Of a stretch of 47,814 nucleotides of DNA, positions 26,738-36,655 are shown piece by piece. A program made the position numbers and the translations under genes. Below the pieces are notes generated by a model. That model saw only the letters and a program-made list of their open reading frames with translations. It was not told the origin of the DNA and did no database searches. The stretch comes from Candidatus Fermentibacterota bacterium (GTDB lineage Bacteria > Fermentibacterota > Fermentibacteria > Fermentibacterales > JCC-6): the NCBI GenBank assembly GCA_030592645.1, contig JAUVIR010000020.1, forward strand, positions 1 through 47,814, in the 5' to 3' direction. Positions within the stretch are counted from its first letter, which is position 1, and the number at the start of each line of letters is the position of its first letter.

Positions 26738-28876
26738 TTGGCTGAGAAAATCAAAGTGAAGAAGTTGAGAGTATACGAACTAGCCAAGGAGCTGAATCTC
26801 TCAAGTGAGGCCCTGCTTAAGGTTCTTCAGGAAATGACAATATCCGTAAAAAGTCACATGAGCTCAATCACCCGCGAAGATGAACTGAAAGTAAGGAACA
26901 GGTTTGAACGGGAGAAAGAGGCTGCACGGACAAAAACGGTTAGAAAGAAAAGGAAAAAGAAAAAAAGACGTCCAAAACCGATTATAACAGCAGAAGCGGT
27001 AAAAACTGTCAAGGATACACTGGCCAGGATTGATTCCGGAGCTGGAAGATCAAGACAGAAGAAGCGGAAGAAATACAGAGAAGAAAAAGTTGAAAAGCTT
27101 CAGGAGATCGTAAGAGACGGAGATTCCTCGATCATCCGTATTACGGACTATACAAGCCCTTCGGAGCTGTCAGAACTGATGGAGATCTCTCTCAGTAAGA
27201 TTATCGGCAAGTTCATGGAAATGGGCGTCATGGCAACGGCGAACCAGAGGCTTGATGTTGAAACCGTATCCCTTCTGGCGCATGAATTCAATTTCGAAGT
27301 TGAAGTTGTTGAAAGTTACGGAGCGAAGGAACTCGAGAACAGGCGAGTAAGTCAAGGCGGCTCCGAATCGACAAGATTCCCGATAATCACCGTGATGGGG
27401 CATGTTGATCACGGCAAAACGGCTCTTCTGGACAGAATAAGAAAAACTAACATCATAGCTACAGAATCAGGCGGGATTACTCAGCATATAGGCGCCTACA
27501 TATCACAGCTCTCAGATGGCAAGAAAATAACCTTCATTGACACACCGGGTCATGAGGCTTTCACAGCGATGAGGACAAGGGGAGCCAGAGTTACAGATAT
27601 CGTTATCCTTGTCATCGCTGCGGACAGCAGGGTCATGCCTCAGACGCAGGAAGCTATTGATCATGCCAGGGCTGCAAAAGTTCCGATAGTAGTTGCGATT
27701 ACCAAGATCGATCTTCCAACTGCCAACACTGATTTCATTAAGAAGGACCTGGCATCCCACAATGTTCTCATTGAAGAATGGGGAGGGGAAGTACTTTGTT
27801 CTGAGGTCTCGTCCATAACGGGTGAAAACGTCGAGGATCTGCTGGAAAAGCTGCTGATGCAGTCTGAGATGCTGGAGCTGACAGCATTTCCTGACAGACC
27901 TGCCAGAGGGACTGTTCTCGAGGGTGAAGTCGATCCCCGGCGCGGAACGGTTGTTAACGTTATCATCCAGGATGGGACACTGAGGGTCGAGGACGATTTC
28001 GTGGCGGGAAGATGCCGCGGAAGAGTTCGGGCGATGTACGATGAAAACGATAACGAGATAAAGGAAGCAGGCCCCGGAACCCCTGTACAGGTACTCGGTT
28101 GCAGCAGTGTTCCTGATGCTGGTGAGCCGATAGTGGGTGTAAGTTCCGAACATGAGGCAAAACGCATCAGCAGAAGACGCCAGATCGTCCAGAGGGAAAG
28201 AGAACTTCATGCGGGCAGTATGGTATCTCTCGAGGAATTCTGGCAGAAAACTGCTGAGAACGAGGGTACCATGAATCTTGTCGTTAAAGCCGATGTTCAG
28301 GGTACTGCCGAAGCCATTGTTGATACGCTTTCAAAGCTGGGTAACGAAGAAGTATCTGTCAACATTATCAGAAGCGGTGCAGGAGGTATTTCAAGCAACG
28401 ATGTCAATCTTGCTGCCGCCTCAAATGCCATAATCATCGGTTTCAGGGTTCGTCCTGATGTCAGAGCCCGTGAAGAAGCATCAGCCAGGGACGTGGAAAT
28501 TGCTATCTTCAGTGTTATCCACCAGGTTGAAGATACCATCAATAAGGCACTGTCAGGGCTTTTAAAACCTGAAAAGAAGGAAGAGTTCCTTGGCTCAGCT
28601 GAGGTAAGAGAGCTGTTCAAGGTTCCGAAGATAGGGACAATTGCGGGTTCTTATGTAATCAGCGGTCTGATAAGGAGAAATGCCCATATCCGGCTTGTGC
28701 GGAACGGTGTTGATGTATGGTCGGGTACCGTAAGCTCCCTGAAGCGTTTCAAGGAAGACAAAAAAGAAGTCAAATCAGGCTTTGAATGCGGCATAGGCCT
28801 TTCGGGCTACAACGACATAAAACTTGGAGATGTGATTGAAAGCTTCGAGATCGTCTCAGTTGCCAGAGAACTCTGA
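26738..28876 (+). CDS. infB: translation initiation factor IF-2 (variant G4/G5 motifs)
   Basis: 712 residues from TTG at 26738, chosen because GAGGGTGAT, a near-perfect anti-SD match, lies four bases before it; the GTG at 26729 sits inside that SD. Domains: an IF2_N module (about 5-50), a Lys/Arg linker, a second IF2_N module (about 140-195), GTPase (about 215-385), then domains 2-4. G1 GHVDHGKT and G3 DTPGHEAF are standard, but G4 reads TKID (322-325) instead of NKxD and G5 reads SSI (about 358-360) rather than SAK/SAL. It loads initiator tRNA on the 30S subunit. Confidence 0.96.
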   Translation: MAEKIKVKKLRVYELAKELNLSSEALLKVLQEMTISVKSHMSSITREDELKVRNRFEREKEAARTKTVRKKRKKKKRRPKPIITAEAVKTVKDTLARIDSGAGRSRQKKRKKYREEKVEKLQEIVRDGDSSIIRITDYTSPSELSELMEISLSKIIGKFMEMGVMATANQRLDVETVSLLAHEFNFEVEVVESYGAKELENRRVSQGGSESTRFPIITVMGHVDHGKTALLDRIRKTNIIATESGGITQHIGAYISQLSDGKKITFIDTPGHEAFTAMRTRGARVTDIVILVIAADSRVMPQTQEAIDHARAAKVPIVVAITKIDLPTANTDFIKKDLASHNVLIEEWGGEVLCSEVSSITGENVEDLLEKLLMQSEMLELTAFPDRPARGTVLEGEVDPRRGTVVNVIIQDGTLRVEDDFVAGRCRGRVRAMYDENDNEIKEAGPGTPVQVLGCSSVPDAGEPIVGVSSEHEAKRISRRRQIVQRERELHAGSMVSLEEFWQKTAENEGTMNLVVKADVQGTAEAIVDTLSKLGNEEVSVNIIRSGAGGISSNDVNLAAASNAIIIGFRVRPDVRAREEASARDVEIAIFSVIHQVEDTINKALSGLLKPEKKEEFLGSAEVRELFKVPKIGTIAGSYVISGLIRRNAHIRLVRNGVDVWSGTVSSLKRFKEDKKEVKSGFECGIGLSGYNDIKLGDVIESFEIVSVAREL

Positions 28877-28898
28877 CGGCTTTGCGGAGGAATACCCT

Positions 28899-29243
28899 AT
28901 GGATGACAGAAGAAGAGCCAGGCTGGAAGTAGATATACGGCAGATTGTTGGAGAAACACTGTCCAGGAGTGTATCTGATGAAAGGCTGCGTAACGTCAGC
29001 ATAACCAGGGTTAAGCTCTCCCGTGACGGTTCGCATGCAACCCTGTTCTATGAGGCTGCAGGAACCGAAACCGAGAGACAGGAAGCTTTTAAAGCTATGA
29101 AATCAGCCAGGGGTTACCTGAGATCTCAGCTGGCATCCAGGATAAAGATGCGTACGGTTCCAGCTATCTCACTGGTGAAAGATGAATCCGGCGAAAAAGG
29201 TGACAGGATTCTGAATATCATGAGGGAGCTGAGTAACGATTGA
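28899..29243 (+). CDS. rbfA: 30S ribosome-binding factor RbfA
   Basis: 114 residues from the ATG at 28899, which has GGAGG eight bases upstream; the longer frame from 28836 lacks an SD and overlaps infB. KH-like fold with VDIRQIVGETLSRSVSD, VSITRVKLSRDGSHATLFYE and a C-terminal VPAISLVKDESGEKGDRI matching RbfA. Cold-shock/late 30S maturation factor. Overlaps truB by four bases. Confidence 0.95.
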   Translation: MDDRRRARLEVDIRQIVGETLSRSVSDERLRNVSITRVKLSRDGSHATLFYEAAGTETERQEAFKAMKSARGYLRSQLASRIKMRTVPAISLVKDESGEKGDRILNIMRELSND

Positions 29244-30100
29244 CAGTCCCCCGCATGACAGGTGCGGCATATCTTCTTGATAAATCAGCCGGCATTTACT
29301 CGCGCAGAGCAGCATCGAGAGTTGCAAAACAATGGGGTTACAGGAAATACGGACATGCAGGAACCCTGGATCCCGATGCAACAGGACTCCTTATTATTCT
29401 TCTGGGAAGAGCAACCAGACTATCCAGGTTCATCATATCTTCGGAAAAAACCTACAGTTTCGGAATTAAGCTGGGCATAAGAACGGATACGGACGATACA
29501 GGCGGTTCAATTCTGGAAACAATTTCCGTTCCGCCCATCGCCCGGGAGGATATTCTTAAGGTCATTTCAAACTATACCGGTACCATCAGCCAGAAAGTAC
29601 CGGAGTATTCTGCAGTCAGGGTTGATGGTGAACGTGCGTATTCACTGGCACGAAAAGGATTGAAACCATCTACTCCTGTAAGAGAGGTGCATACCGGGAA
29701 CTGGAAACTCGAAGAATTCAATGGATCGGATATCCATCTCTCGGTAACCGTAAGCTCTGGAACTTATGTCAGAGCACTTGCTCGCGATATAGGGAACGAA
29801 CTGGGCACAGGAGGTGCAGCTTTCGATATAAGAAGAACATCCATAGGGATATTCGATATTTCAGAAGCTTCAAAGGAGACCCGCAATGCTGGCTCTCTTT
29901 TGACGATGTCAGATCTTCTCCGGGATTACAGCAAAGCAGTGCTGGACGACGAGCAGAGGACTATAGTGTCCAATGGAGGAAACGTGAGCGGTTCGCAGAC
30001 CGGTACAGTAGCCCTTGTGGATAAGGATGATAATCTACTCGCTGTAGCCCAGGGGGATGGGAGTATTCTGAAACCACTCTGCGTGTTTGCCGGAAACTGA
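29240..30100 (+). CDS. truB: tRNA pseudouridine-55 synthase TruB
   Basis: 286 residues from TTG at 29240 (TTGA overlap with the rbfA stop); an in-frame ATG at 29255 is an alternative. Converts U55 of the T-loop to pseudouridine. The catalytic Asp is in YGHAGTLDPDATGLLIILLG (residues about 33-52), followed by KTYSFGIKLG and QKVPEYSAVRVDGERAY. A PUA-like C-terminal region follows (about 235-286). Normal length. Confidence 0.95.
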   Translation: MTVPRMTGAAYLLDKSAGIYSRRAASRVAKQWGYRKYGHAGTLDPDATGLLIILLGRATRLSRFIISSEKTYSFGIKLGIRTDTDDTGGSILETISVPPIAREDILKVISNYTGTISQKVPEYSAVRVDGERAYSLARKGLKPSTPVREVHTGNWKLEEFNGSDIHLSVTVSSGTYVRALARDIGNELGTGGAAFDIRRTSIGIFDISEASKETRNAGSLLTMSDLLRDYSKAVLDDEQRTIVSNGGNVSGSQTGTVALVDKDDNLLAVAQGDGSILKPLCVFAGN

Positions 30101-30105
30101 GAATC

Positions 30106-31002
30106 ATGGATACAATTACACTTGGAAACTTTGACGGTATACACTCGGGACATCTGAAGGTGATTGAAAAGGCCAGATCTTTCGATGGCGACGCATGCCT
30201 TGTCTGTTTTGAACCTGTGGCCCGTCAGTACTTCTCGGATAGACCCTGGAGAAGAAGGCTTACTACAGTATCCGAAAGGGCTGAGATTCTGGGGAAACTT
30301 GGAATGAATAAGATAATGATCATTCCTTTCGACGCGGAGACGGTTGAAAAAACACCCGATGAATTTCTATCTGAACTTCTCGAAACGGAGAAATTCAGCA
30401 GGATAGTAGTGGGATACGATTTCCATTTCGGCAGAAACAGGTCAGGTACAGTGGAATACCTGTATCAGTGGTGTACTTCAAGAGAGATTGATACTATTAT
30501 TGTACCTCCGCTGAATTGCGGAGGCGGACCTGTTAAAAGTGAAAAGATCCGGCTCCTTCTGGAAGAAGGAGATCTCCTGAACGCTGAAGAACTCCTTGGC
30601 AGGCATTATTCGGCAACAGGAGCAGTCTCGAGGGGCAAGGGTCAGGGCAGACAGATCGGATTTCCCACATTGAATGTCAGGGTTCCCGGATGCAAACTGC
30701 TTCCGAAACCGGGCAGTTACGCGGGTTATGTGCATACCGGCCGCGGAAGCAGACCTTTCCCTGCTGCAGTATTCGTTCCGGGCAGCGATGCAGGGCCTGT
30801 TGAAGCGTATATGCTGAATCACCGGGTCGGGGATGTCTACGGAAGTGCAGTGAGCGTTGGTTTCAGGAAAAGATTGAGGGATGTAGCGTCTTCAGTAAGC
30901 ATTGAAGAGGTTAAGGAACTTATTGCCATTGATGTGGAAAATGTTAGGCAGTACGCGAAGAACGAATGGAGGATCGGAAAAGATGAGCATAACAGCCGAT
31001 AA
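30106..31002 (+). CDS. ribF: bifunctional riboflavin kinase/FAD synthetase RibF
   Basis: 298 residues. N-terminal FAD synthetase: [12 protein letters not shown] (5-16) and [13 protein letters not shown] (about 104-116). C-terminal riboflavin kinase from about 175: [13 protein letters not shown] with the GRxxGFPTxN signature. Makes FMN and FAD; the FMN-transferase ApbE encoded downstream at 36970 needs FAD. The 3' end overlaps rpsO by 20 bp. Confidence 0.95.
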   Translation: MDTITLGNFDGIHSGHLKVIEKARSFDGDACLVCFEPVARQYFSDRPWRRRLTTVSERAEILGKLGMNKIMIIPFDAETVEKTPDEFLSELLETEKFSRIVVGYDFHFGRNRSGTVEYLYQWCTSREIDTIIVPPLNCGGGPVKSEKIRLLLEEGDLLNAEELLGRHYSATGAVSRGKGQGRQIGFPTLNVRVPGCKLLPKPGSYAGYVHTGRGSRPFPAAVFVPGSDAGPVEAYMLNHRVGDVYGSAVSVGFRKRLRDVASSVSIEEVKELIAIDVENVRQYAKNEWRIGKDEHNSR

Positions 31003-31252
31003 AAAGGCAGAGTTAATCGCGAAATTCGGAGACAGTGAAAACGATTCCGGAAAGTCGGAAGTACAGATAGCTATCCTTACGGAGAGGATAAGGAACCTCA
31101 CCGAGCACAGGAAAATTCACAAGAAGGACAATAACTGCAATAGAGGTCTTCTTATGCTTGTTGGACAAAGGAGAAGACTCCTAAATTACCTTACCAACAA
31201 AGATATAGATCGTTACAGAAAGATAGTTAAAGACCTCGGCCTCAGGAGATAG
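30983..31252 (+). CDS. rpsO: 30S ribosomal protein S15
   Basis: 89 residues from the ATG at 30983, the standard S15 length; the frame open from 30902 would only add sequence inside ribF. Recognised by [39 protein letters not shown] and a terminal LGLRR. Binds 16S rRNA early in 30S assembly. It overlaps the end of ribF and is followed 123 bp later by pnp, the same order as in E. coli. Confidence 0.97.
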   Translation: MSITADKKAELIAKFGDSENDSGKSEVQIAILTERIRNLTEHRKIHKKDNNCNRGLLMLVGQRRRLLNYLTNKDIDRYRKIVKDLGLRR

Positions 31253-31270
31253 TTGAATCTCGGCTTTATT

Positions 31271-31347
31271 AAGCACACTGATGGGACTGAAGGATTTCAA
31301 TTGAAGTGGTGCTTGTAGTAAACTGTCCGGGCAGGGAGTCCGGGCAG
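31271..31347 (+). promoter_or_regulatory. rpsO-pnp intergenic hairpin and direct repeat (possible pnp leader control)
   Basis: In the 123-bp gap AAGCAC (31271-31276) can pair with GTGCTT (31309-31314), extended by ACT/AGT, with a smaller inner hairpin. It lacks a U-tract, so it is not a simple terminator. Downstream the 10-mer GTCCGGGCAG is repeated directly at 31325-31334 and 31338-31347, just before the pnp SD. In E. coli this region holds an RNase III site and PNPase autocontrol; homology here is only suggested. Confidence 0.4.
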
Positions 31348-31375
31348 AGGAGTTAAAAAGGAAGAAAATAGAAAA

Positions 31376-33475
31376 ATGATAAAAGTAATTGAAAGAGAAA
31401 TAGCAGGCAGAACACTTACAGTTGAGACCGGGCGAATGGCAAAACAGGCCGATGGTGCCGTCTACGTTACATATGGCGGCTCAGCAGTGCTTGTTGCCGC
31501 AACTTCAGGCGGATTAAGAGACCTGCCGTTCTTTCCCCTGACAATAGAATACCGCGAAAGAACTTATGCTGCCGGCAAGATACCAGGTGGATTCTTTAAG
31601 AGAGAGGGCAGACCTCAGGAAGCCGCAACACTTACCGCCAGGCTTATTGACAGACCTCTGAGGCCTCTTTTTCCTTCAGATTATATGGAAGAGACCCAGG
31701 TATATATCCTCGTACTCAGTTCCGACGGTCAGAACGATCCAAGTCTGCTTGGAATGCTTGGTGCGTCTGCGGCTCTGATGATCTCGGACATTCCATGGGA
31801 CGGTCCTGTCTCCTCCGTGAAAATAGGCAGGCTGGACGGTGAGTTCATAGTGAATCCCACCCTCGAGCAGCAGATTGATAGCGACCTTGATCTTACAGTT
31901 GCGGTAAAGGGCACTGATGTGGTGATGCTGGAGGGTTCGACTGCACAGCTCACAGAAGCCGAAGTTATGGAAGCTATAAGAATAGCTGCCGATGCAGCCG
32001 CCATGATAAACGAGCTTCAGGTGGAACTGAGGGAAGCCGTTGGGAGAGAAAAACGCGATATCGAGAGAAACATCGAGATTCCAGACGGTTTTCAGGATGC
32101 TGTAAACGTAATCGCTGTCCCTGAATTCGAAAAGGTATACGGAAACGGGATCAAGAACGCTCTCTCAGACGCGGGTGCGACAGCGAAAGAGATTGCTCTT
32201 GATCAGCTTTCCGGCAAGTATACAGACCTTGATGATGATCAACTGAAGAAATTGATCTCAAAGGCAGTCAACGAAGCTGAAAAACTTGTCGCCAGGAAGA
32301 AACTCCTGGACCATCAGCGTCCGGATGGACGTGGAGAAGGCGATGTAAGGAAAATAACCTGTGAGGTCGGCGTATTACCGCGTCCGCATGGTTCAGCTCT
32401 CTTTACAAGGGGCGAAACACAGGCTCTCGTTGCTGTCACTCTTGGAGGAGCCAGGGATGAGCAGAGAATAGACGCTCTAATGGGTGAATACACCAAGGAT
32501 TTCATGCTCCATTACAATTTTCCCTCCTTCAGTGTAGGAGAGGTCAGACCTGACCGCGGACCGGGAAGAAGAGAAATCGGTCACGGTCATCTTGCCGAGA
32601 TGGCTCTTTCCCGCGTTATGCCGAAAGAAAAGCTTGATTTTAATTATACGGTAAGAGTAGTATCGGATATACTTGAATCGAACGGATCATCCAGTCAGGC
32701 TACGATATGCGGCGCCTCACTCAGTCTGATGCATGCTGGAGTTCCTATAACAGATGCTGTCGCAGGCGTGGCTCTCGGGCTTGTAACCGACGGCAGGGAT
32801 TATGTTATTCTGTCGGACATTGCAGGAGTAGAAGACCATCTGGGTGATATGGACCTTAAAATCGCTGGAACTGTCAAAGGTATAACAGCAATACAGATGG
32901 ACCTTAAAGTTGAGGGTATCTCACTTGATATTCTAAGTGAAGCTCTCACCAGAGCGAAAGAGAACAGGGAATACATACTCGGTGAGATGAATTCCGTCAT
33001 AAGCACTAACCGCGAGGAGCTCAGTGAATTCGCGCCAAGGGTTTATACGGTTCAGATAGAAAAGGACATGATCGGTAAACTGATTGGCCCCGGAGGCAAG
33101 AACATCAGAGCCATTACCGAAGAAACAGGCGCCGATATCAATATCGATGATGACGGCACGGTAGTTGTCCTCTCAGACGACGCGGAAGCTGCGAACAGAA
33201 CCCTTGAGCTGATAGAGCTTTCAACAGGAAAGCCTAAGCTGGGACAGATATATGACGGAGTTGTAGCTAATATCATGAACTTCGGAGCCTTTGTTGAAAT
33301 AATGCCCGGAACCGATGGTCTTGTACATATAAGCCAGATAAGCCGGGATCGTGTGGAAAAGGTTGAAGATGTCCTCAAGCGCGGTCAGCACGTGCGGGTT
33401 AAAGTAACTGAGATTAAGAGTAATGGTAAGATCGATCTGACGATGAAGGGCATCGACCAGAACCCGGAAAAATAA
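31376..33475 (+). CDS. pnp: polyribonucleotide nucleotidyltransferase (PNPase)
   Basis: 699 residues. Phosphorolytic 3'-5' exoribonuclease of RNA decay. Two RNase PH domains (about 5-210 and 310-540, with [20 protein letters not shown] starting the second and the active-site [17 protein letters not shown]), a helical linker between, KH domain (about 555-615, [16 protein letters not shown]) and S1 domain (about 620-690, [16 protein letters not shown]). Full length with no C-terminal extension. Confidence 0.97.
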   Translation: MIKVIEREIAGRTLTVETGRMAKQADGAVYVTYGGSAVLVAATSGGLRDLPFFPLTIEYRERTYAAGKIPGGFFKREGRPQEAATLTARLIDRPLRPLFPSDYMEETQVYILVLSSDGQNDPSLLGMLGASAALMISDIPWDGPVSSVKIGRLDGEFIVNPTLEQQIDSDLDLTVAVKGTDVVMLEGSTAQLTEAEVMEAIRIAADAAAMINELQVELREAVGREKRDIERNIEIPDGFQDAVNVIAVPEFEKVYGNGIKNALSDAGATAKEIALDQLSGKYTDLDDDQLKKLISKAVNEAEKLVARKKLLDHQRPDGRGEGDVRKITCEVGVLPRPHGSALFTRGETQALVAVTLGGARDEQRIDALMGEYTKDFMLHYNFPSFSVGEVRPDRGPGRREIGHGHLAEMALSRVMPKEKLDFNYTVRVVSDILESNGSSSQATICGASLSLMHAGVPITDAVAGVALGLVTDGRDYVILSDIAGVEDHLGDMDLKIAGTVKGITAIQMDLKVEGISLDILSEALTRAKENREYILGEMNSVISTNREELSEFAPRVYTVQIEKDMIGKLIGPGGKNIRAITEETGADINIDDDGTVVVLSDDAEAANRTLELIELSTGKPKLGQIYDGVVANIMNFGAFVEIMPGTDGLVHISQISRDRVEKVEDVLKRGQHVRVKVTEIKSNGKIDLTMKGIDQNPEK

Positions 33476-33497
33476 ACAACTGGAAGGATGGGAAGAG

Positions 33498-33944
33498 ATG
33501 GAGATTGATGTACTGCTTGAAATTCTTGAGCACGCATCGGATCTTCCCATTCCATCGCGAGCCACGTCCGGTTCAAGCGGTGTTGATCTTACGGCTGCGA
33601 TAGAAAAGGATATCATCCTGCTCCCGGGAACCACTGAGCTGATTCCAACCGGGCTTAAGGTATCCATACCGCCCGGATACGAATGGCAGATCCGCCCGAG
33701 AAGCGGTAATGCCCTGAAACACGGTATAACTGTATTGAACAGCCCCGGGACAATTGATTCGGACTACAGGGGAGAAGTGAAGGTTATTCTGTCTAATCTG
33801 GGTGAGAATCCATTCGGGATACACCGTGGTGACAGGATAGCCCAGGCGGTTTTAGCACCTGTAGTATATCCGAGATTCAGAGTAGTGAAGAACGTACCTG
33901 GAACCCTCAGAGGTGAAGGGGGGTTCGGTCATTCCGGTATATAG
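33498..33944 (+). CDS. dut: dUTP diphosphatase
   Basis: 148-residue trimeric dUTPase that hydrolyses dUTP to dUMP and keeps uracil out of DNA. All five motifs: SSGVDLTA (I), [12 protein letters not shown] (II, with Asn where Leu is usual), [13 protein letters not shown] (III), [10 protein letters not shown] (IV) and [11 protein letters not shown] (V, slightly altered from GFGSTG). GGAAGAG precedes the ATG. The next gene starts 32 bp before its stop. Confidence 0.95.
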   Translation: MEIDVLLEILEHASDLPIPSRATSGSSGVDLTAAIEKDIILLPGTTELIPTGLKVSIPPGYEWQIRPRSGNALKHGITVLNSPGTIDSDYRGEVKVILSNLGENPFGIHRGDRIAQAVLAPVVYPRFRVVKNVPGTLRGEGGFGHSGI

Positions 33945-34422
33945 GAGCATAAGAGCAGCTCTGCTCATAATATTCGCAGTTGGAATGTCCTGCAGCTACG
34001 GATTTCGCGGCAGCCTTCCTGAACATATCCAGTCGGTCAAGGTTATTCATTTCCGCAGCAGAGTTACTCAGTACGGTCTCGAACAGGATATAACGTCACG
34101 GATCGTTGAGATGATAATCCGGGATGGAAGGCTCTCAATTGCAATTGAAAATCAGGATTCGGAGATCGAGGGTACAGTCGCGCAATACATCAAAACCCCT
34201 TATTCGTATACATCAGCGGAAGTGGTCGAGGAATACAAATTGGAGATAAGGGTTGAGATCTCATTTGCTGATCTTCTTCAGGAGAGGGATATCATCGCTT
34301 CAGAAAGCGTGAGTACATGGCTGGTTTACGACCCGGATGCCGAATCAGAAATTGAAGCCCGCAACAGGCTTCTTGAAGAATCCGCAGAAGATATTGTCAG
34401 AAGATGCCTTTCAGGATGGTAG
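33913..34422 (+). CDS. LptE-like LPS-assembly lipoprotein
   Basis: 169 residues from a GTG at 33913 inside the end of dut; no ATG precedes the signal sequence and the SD is weak. A hydrophobic segment ([13 protein letters not shown]) ends in a probable lipid-modified Cys, and the mature start [18 protein letters not shown] followed by [13 protein letters not shown] has the recognisable LptE layout. LptE plugs the LptD barrel that inserts LPS in the outer membrane, so its presence supports a true LPS envelope and fits the glycan locus upstream. Divergent, so family call is moderately sure. Confidence 0.78.
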   Translation: MKGGSVIPVYRSIRAALLIIFAVGMSCSYGFRGSLPEHIQSVKVIHFRSRVTQYGLEQDITSRIVEMIIRDGRLSIAIENQDSEIEGTVAQYIKTPYSYTSAEVVEEYKLEIRVEISFADLLQERDIIASESVSTWLVYDPDAESEIEARNRLLEESAEDIVRRCLSGW

Positions 34423-34806
34423 GTGGATATGTCAGATATGTTTTCAGGTAGAAGTGGTCTTTATGCTTTTATTCTTGTTGTCTTTTTATTGATTATCAGT
34501 GTAGTGATTAAATATGTTAGCATGGTTACACTTACGCCTGCGAAGGTGAGTTCCGAACTGGAGGAGATCTTCTGCTCGGTGGAGGGTATCGGAACCACTG
34601 AGAGGGTGAAAGTTCAATTCCTCATAGAGTGGGGTGAGTATCGTCGATCCGCTGAGTGTTCCGAAGCTGTTTCCGCATCACAGACGTACTCCGGGAATGG
34701 CTTTGAAGGTAATTCGTACATAGTAACCTATGCAGATTCAATCGAGTTCCCGGGATTTCCCACATTGCACCGTGAGTTCCGTATAGAGAAACCCATGAGG
34801 CGCTAA
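34423..34806 (+). CDS. single-pass membrane protein, hypothetical
   Basis: 127 residues, GTG at 34423 directly after the lptE-like stop with AGGAT six bases upstream (ATG at 34429 is also possible). One membrane helix (about 15-32, AFILVVFLLIISVVIKYV), then a periplasmic domain with two Cys residues (EIFCSVEGIGTTERVKVQF; RRSAECSEAVSAS) that could form a disulfide. No family recognised. Conserved tight spacing with lptE and the next two genes argues that it is real and envelope related. Confidence 0.65.
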   Translation: MDMSDMFSGRSGLYAFILVVFLLIISVVIKYVSMVTLTPAKVSSELEEIFCSVEGIGTTERVKVQFLIEWGEYRRSAECSEAVSASQTYSGNGFEGNSYIVTYADSIEFPGFPTLHREFRIEKPMRR

Positions 34807-34811
34807 GATCA

Positions 34812-34994
34812 ATGCCTATTATTGATCACTGGCAGGAGAAACACTCCAGCAAATCCGGCAAGGGTCGCCTGATACTCTACATATTTTTGCTTGTTATGAT
34901 CATATTCATGATGTTTAAAGCTGATGCATTTGTCAGTGGTTTCTCCAATATATTCTTCTCTTCTGACAGTACAGAGGAGAGCAGCCCCAGATGA
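34812..34994 (+). CDS. small membrane protein, hypothetical
   Basis: 60 residues: a basic N-terminus, one membrane helix (LILYIFLLVMIIFMMF, about 20-35) and a Ser-rich tail. Weak SD, but the stop forms an ATGA overlap with the dipeptidase gene and the spacing to the preceding stop is only five bases, which favours a genuine gene. No homologue recognised. Confidence 0.5.
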   Translation: MPIIDHWQEKHSSKSGKGRLILYIFLLVMIIFMMFKADAFVSGFSNIFFSSDSTEESSPR

Positions 34995-35839
34995 AATATC
35001 CTGTGTTCGATGCTCACGTTGACACTTTGATGAGATTGTCTTCCCCGCAGGAGTATCTTGAGGGAAATTCCAGAACACAACTGGATATGCCCAGAGCTAT
35101 GAATGGTTCCGTATCTCACCTTGTAACAGCAATATGCGCAGAGGCTGAAAAGGAACCTGATGCCGCCCTTCAAAGAGGTATCTCCATGTACAAAGAGATA
35201 GTTCACAATTCATCTATCGAGCTCCATCTGATGCTCGAGGGATGCCAGCCGCTTGTTGACCTGCCCCGAATGAATGAGATAATCGAAATGCTCTCGGTTA
35301 TTTCTCTCACATGGAATGGACAGAACAGTCTCGGGGGGGGGATAGGGACGGATACAGGCCTGACAGAGAAGGGAAAACAGTTTGCGGTTGAACTCGATAG
35401 ATCCGGTATTATTCTGGATGTATCTCATCTCTGTGACCGTTCAAGAAGGGATATTCTCTCACTGGGACTTCGAACGGTAGCTACACATTGCAACTGCAGG
35501 GCAGTTCATGATGTACAGAGGAATCTACCCGACGATGACATAAAGGAGATTGCCGCTTCCGGAGGAGTAGTTGGAATAACTTTCGTACCGTATTTTCTAG
35601 GCAGCAACGCTTCACTCGATACTATTGCCGATCACATAGAACATCTTGTTGAACTGACAGGTATAAGCTCCGCGGGTTTTGGAAGCGATTTCGATGGTGT
35701 TAAGGATCTGCCAACCGGTATGAAGGACTGCACCAGCTGGCCGGATCTGCTGGAAATATTTGATAAAAGAGGCTGGAGCTGTGATGATATTGCTTCAGTG
35801 GCGGACAGGAACTGGAAAAGAGTGTTTCTCAATAATTGA
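34991..35839 (+). CDS. membrane dipeptidase-like metallopeptidase, family M19
   Basis: 282 residues. Zinc-dependent (amidohydrolase-fold) dipeptidase that acts on dipeptides, including D-amino-acid ones in some members. Metal-binding candidates: His and Asp in FDAHVDTLM (7-15), Glu in LMLEGCQP (about 77-84), His in DVSHLCD and ATHCNCRAVHD (about 150-175), and Asp in GFGSDFDGV (about 232-240). No signal peptide, so cytosolic. Somewhat shorter than the usual ~320-370 residues. Confidence 0.9.
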   Translation: MKYPVFDAHVDTLMRLSSPQEYLEGNSRTQLDMPRAMNGSVSHLVTAICAEAEKEPDAALQRGISMYKEIVHNSSIELHLMLEGCQPLVDLPRMNEIIEMLSVISLTWNGQNSLGGGIGTDTGLTEKGKQFAVELDRSGIILDVSHLCDRSRRDILSLGLRTVATHCNCRAVHDVQRNLPDDDIKEIAASGGVVGITFVPYFLGSNASLDTIADHIEHLVELTGISSAGFGSDFDGVKDLPTGMKDCTSWPDLLEIFDKRGWSCDDIASVADRNWKRVFLNN

Positions 35840-35855
35840 AATGGAGACCGGATAA

Positions 35856-36638
35856 ATGCGTTTCATCCTTGCAATAATGATTCTTGTATCTCTTGCTTCG
35901 GCTCAGACACCGTTCGAATTCGCGGTTGTGCAGGAACTGGTTGGAGGCGAACCGTTCATCAGCATAATCAGGATAAAGATCAATTCAGGCGTGCCTGAAT
36001 CAGGGCATACACAGCTCGAGCTCACAACAAGAGCGGGAATGATGATAGAAGGCTCCCATGCAGTCTACCCGGATTCCTCTACACCGAGCTTTGTGCGGTT
36101 CTCGGGGCTTGTGGAATATACGGCACAGGTACCGGTATTTACGGTTGACCGCATATTCTCCGTTCTATCGGACTGCATGGACCGCTTTCCCGGAATGGGG
36201 ATTACAGATCTTGCCCTCGATGTTGTTGACACGAGCGATCTGAGCTGGATCGGCATAAGATGCAGTATAGCAAGTATGGACAGTGTACTCGATGGAACAC
36301 TGAGCCATGAGGTCTTCTGGCGTAATGCTGAACTCAGAGAATTCGAAGTGGGTACCGCCGCTTTCCCGACAGAAATGAGAAGACCCCTTGTCCCGGATTG
36401 GAGCATTTCAGGTGAAATCATACCCCTTGAGACCGATGTGATAGTTGAACGCTCAACTCAGCCATGGAAATCATTACTTCTTCCCGGATGGGGACAGTTA
36501 TCGGCAGGTAGAGGGATAGGATGGCTGAATATCATAGTCGAGGCAGGTGGAATCGCTCTTATAGCCACCGGCGAAGACGAGACAGGCATCGCTGTATTGG
36601 GCGTTAATCACTTCATCAGTTTTATTGACCTGTTCTAA
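35856..36638 (+). CDS. secreted envelope protein with C-terminal PGWGQ (DUF5683-like) region
   Basis: 260 residues. N-terminal signal peptide (FILAIMILVSLASAQ). The body is beta-rich with no recognised enzyme motif. The final 55 residues start with PWKSLLLPGWGQLSAGRG and two hydrophobic helices, the pattern of DUF5683-type domains common in FCB bacteria, where a PGWGQ turn precedes a membrane hairpin. TGGAG precedes the ATG. Function unknown; envelope or periplasm by sequence. Confidence 0.7.
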   Translation: MRFILAIMILVSLASAQTPFEFAVVQELVGGEPFISIIRIKINSGVPESGHTQLELTTRAGMMIEGSHAVYPDSSTPSFVRFSGLVEYTAQVPVFTVDRIFSVLSDCMDRFPGMGITDLALDVVDTSDLSWIGIRCSIASMDSVLDGTLSHEVFWRNAELREFEVGTAAFPTEMRRPLVPDWSISGEIIPLETDVIVERSTQPWKSLLLPGWGQLSAGRGIGWLNIIVEAGGIALIATGEDETGIAVLGVNHFISFIDLF

Positions 36639-36655
36639 GGGAAGGAGACAATCAA

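Noticed and set aside
27512..28210. Long minus-strand ORF (232 codons) inside infB
   Set aside because: Antisense to the conserved GTPase domain of infB, no SD or recognisable domain; a shadow frame.
28836..28898. N-terminal extension of rbfA
   Set aside because: Lies within infB with no SD, while the ATG at 28899 has GGAGG eight bases upstream and gives normal RbfA length.
31271..31314. rpsO terminator
   Set aside because: The hairpin has no following T-run, so it is listed as a possible leader structure rather than a terminator.
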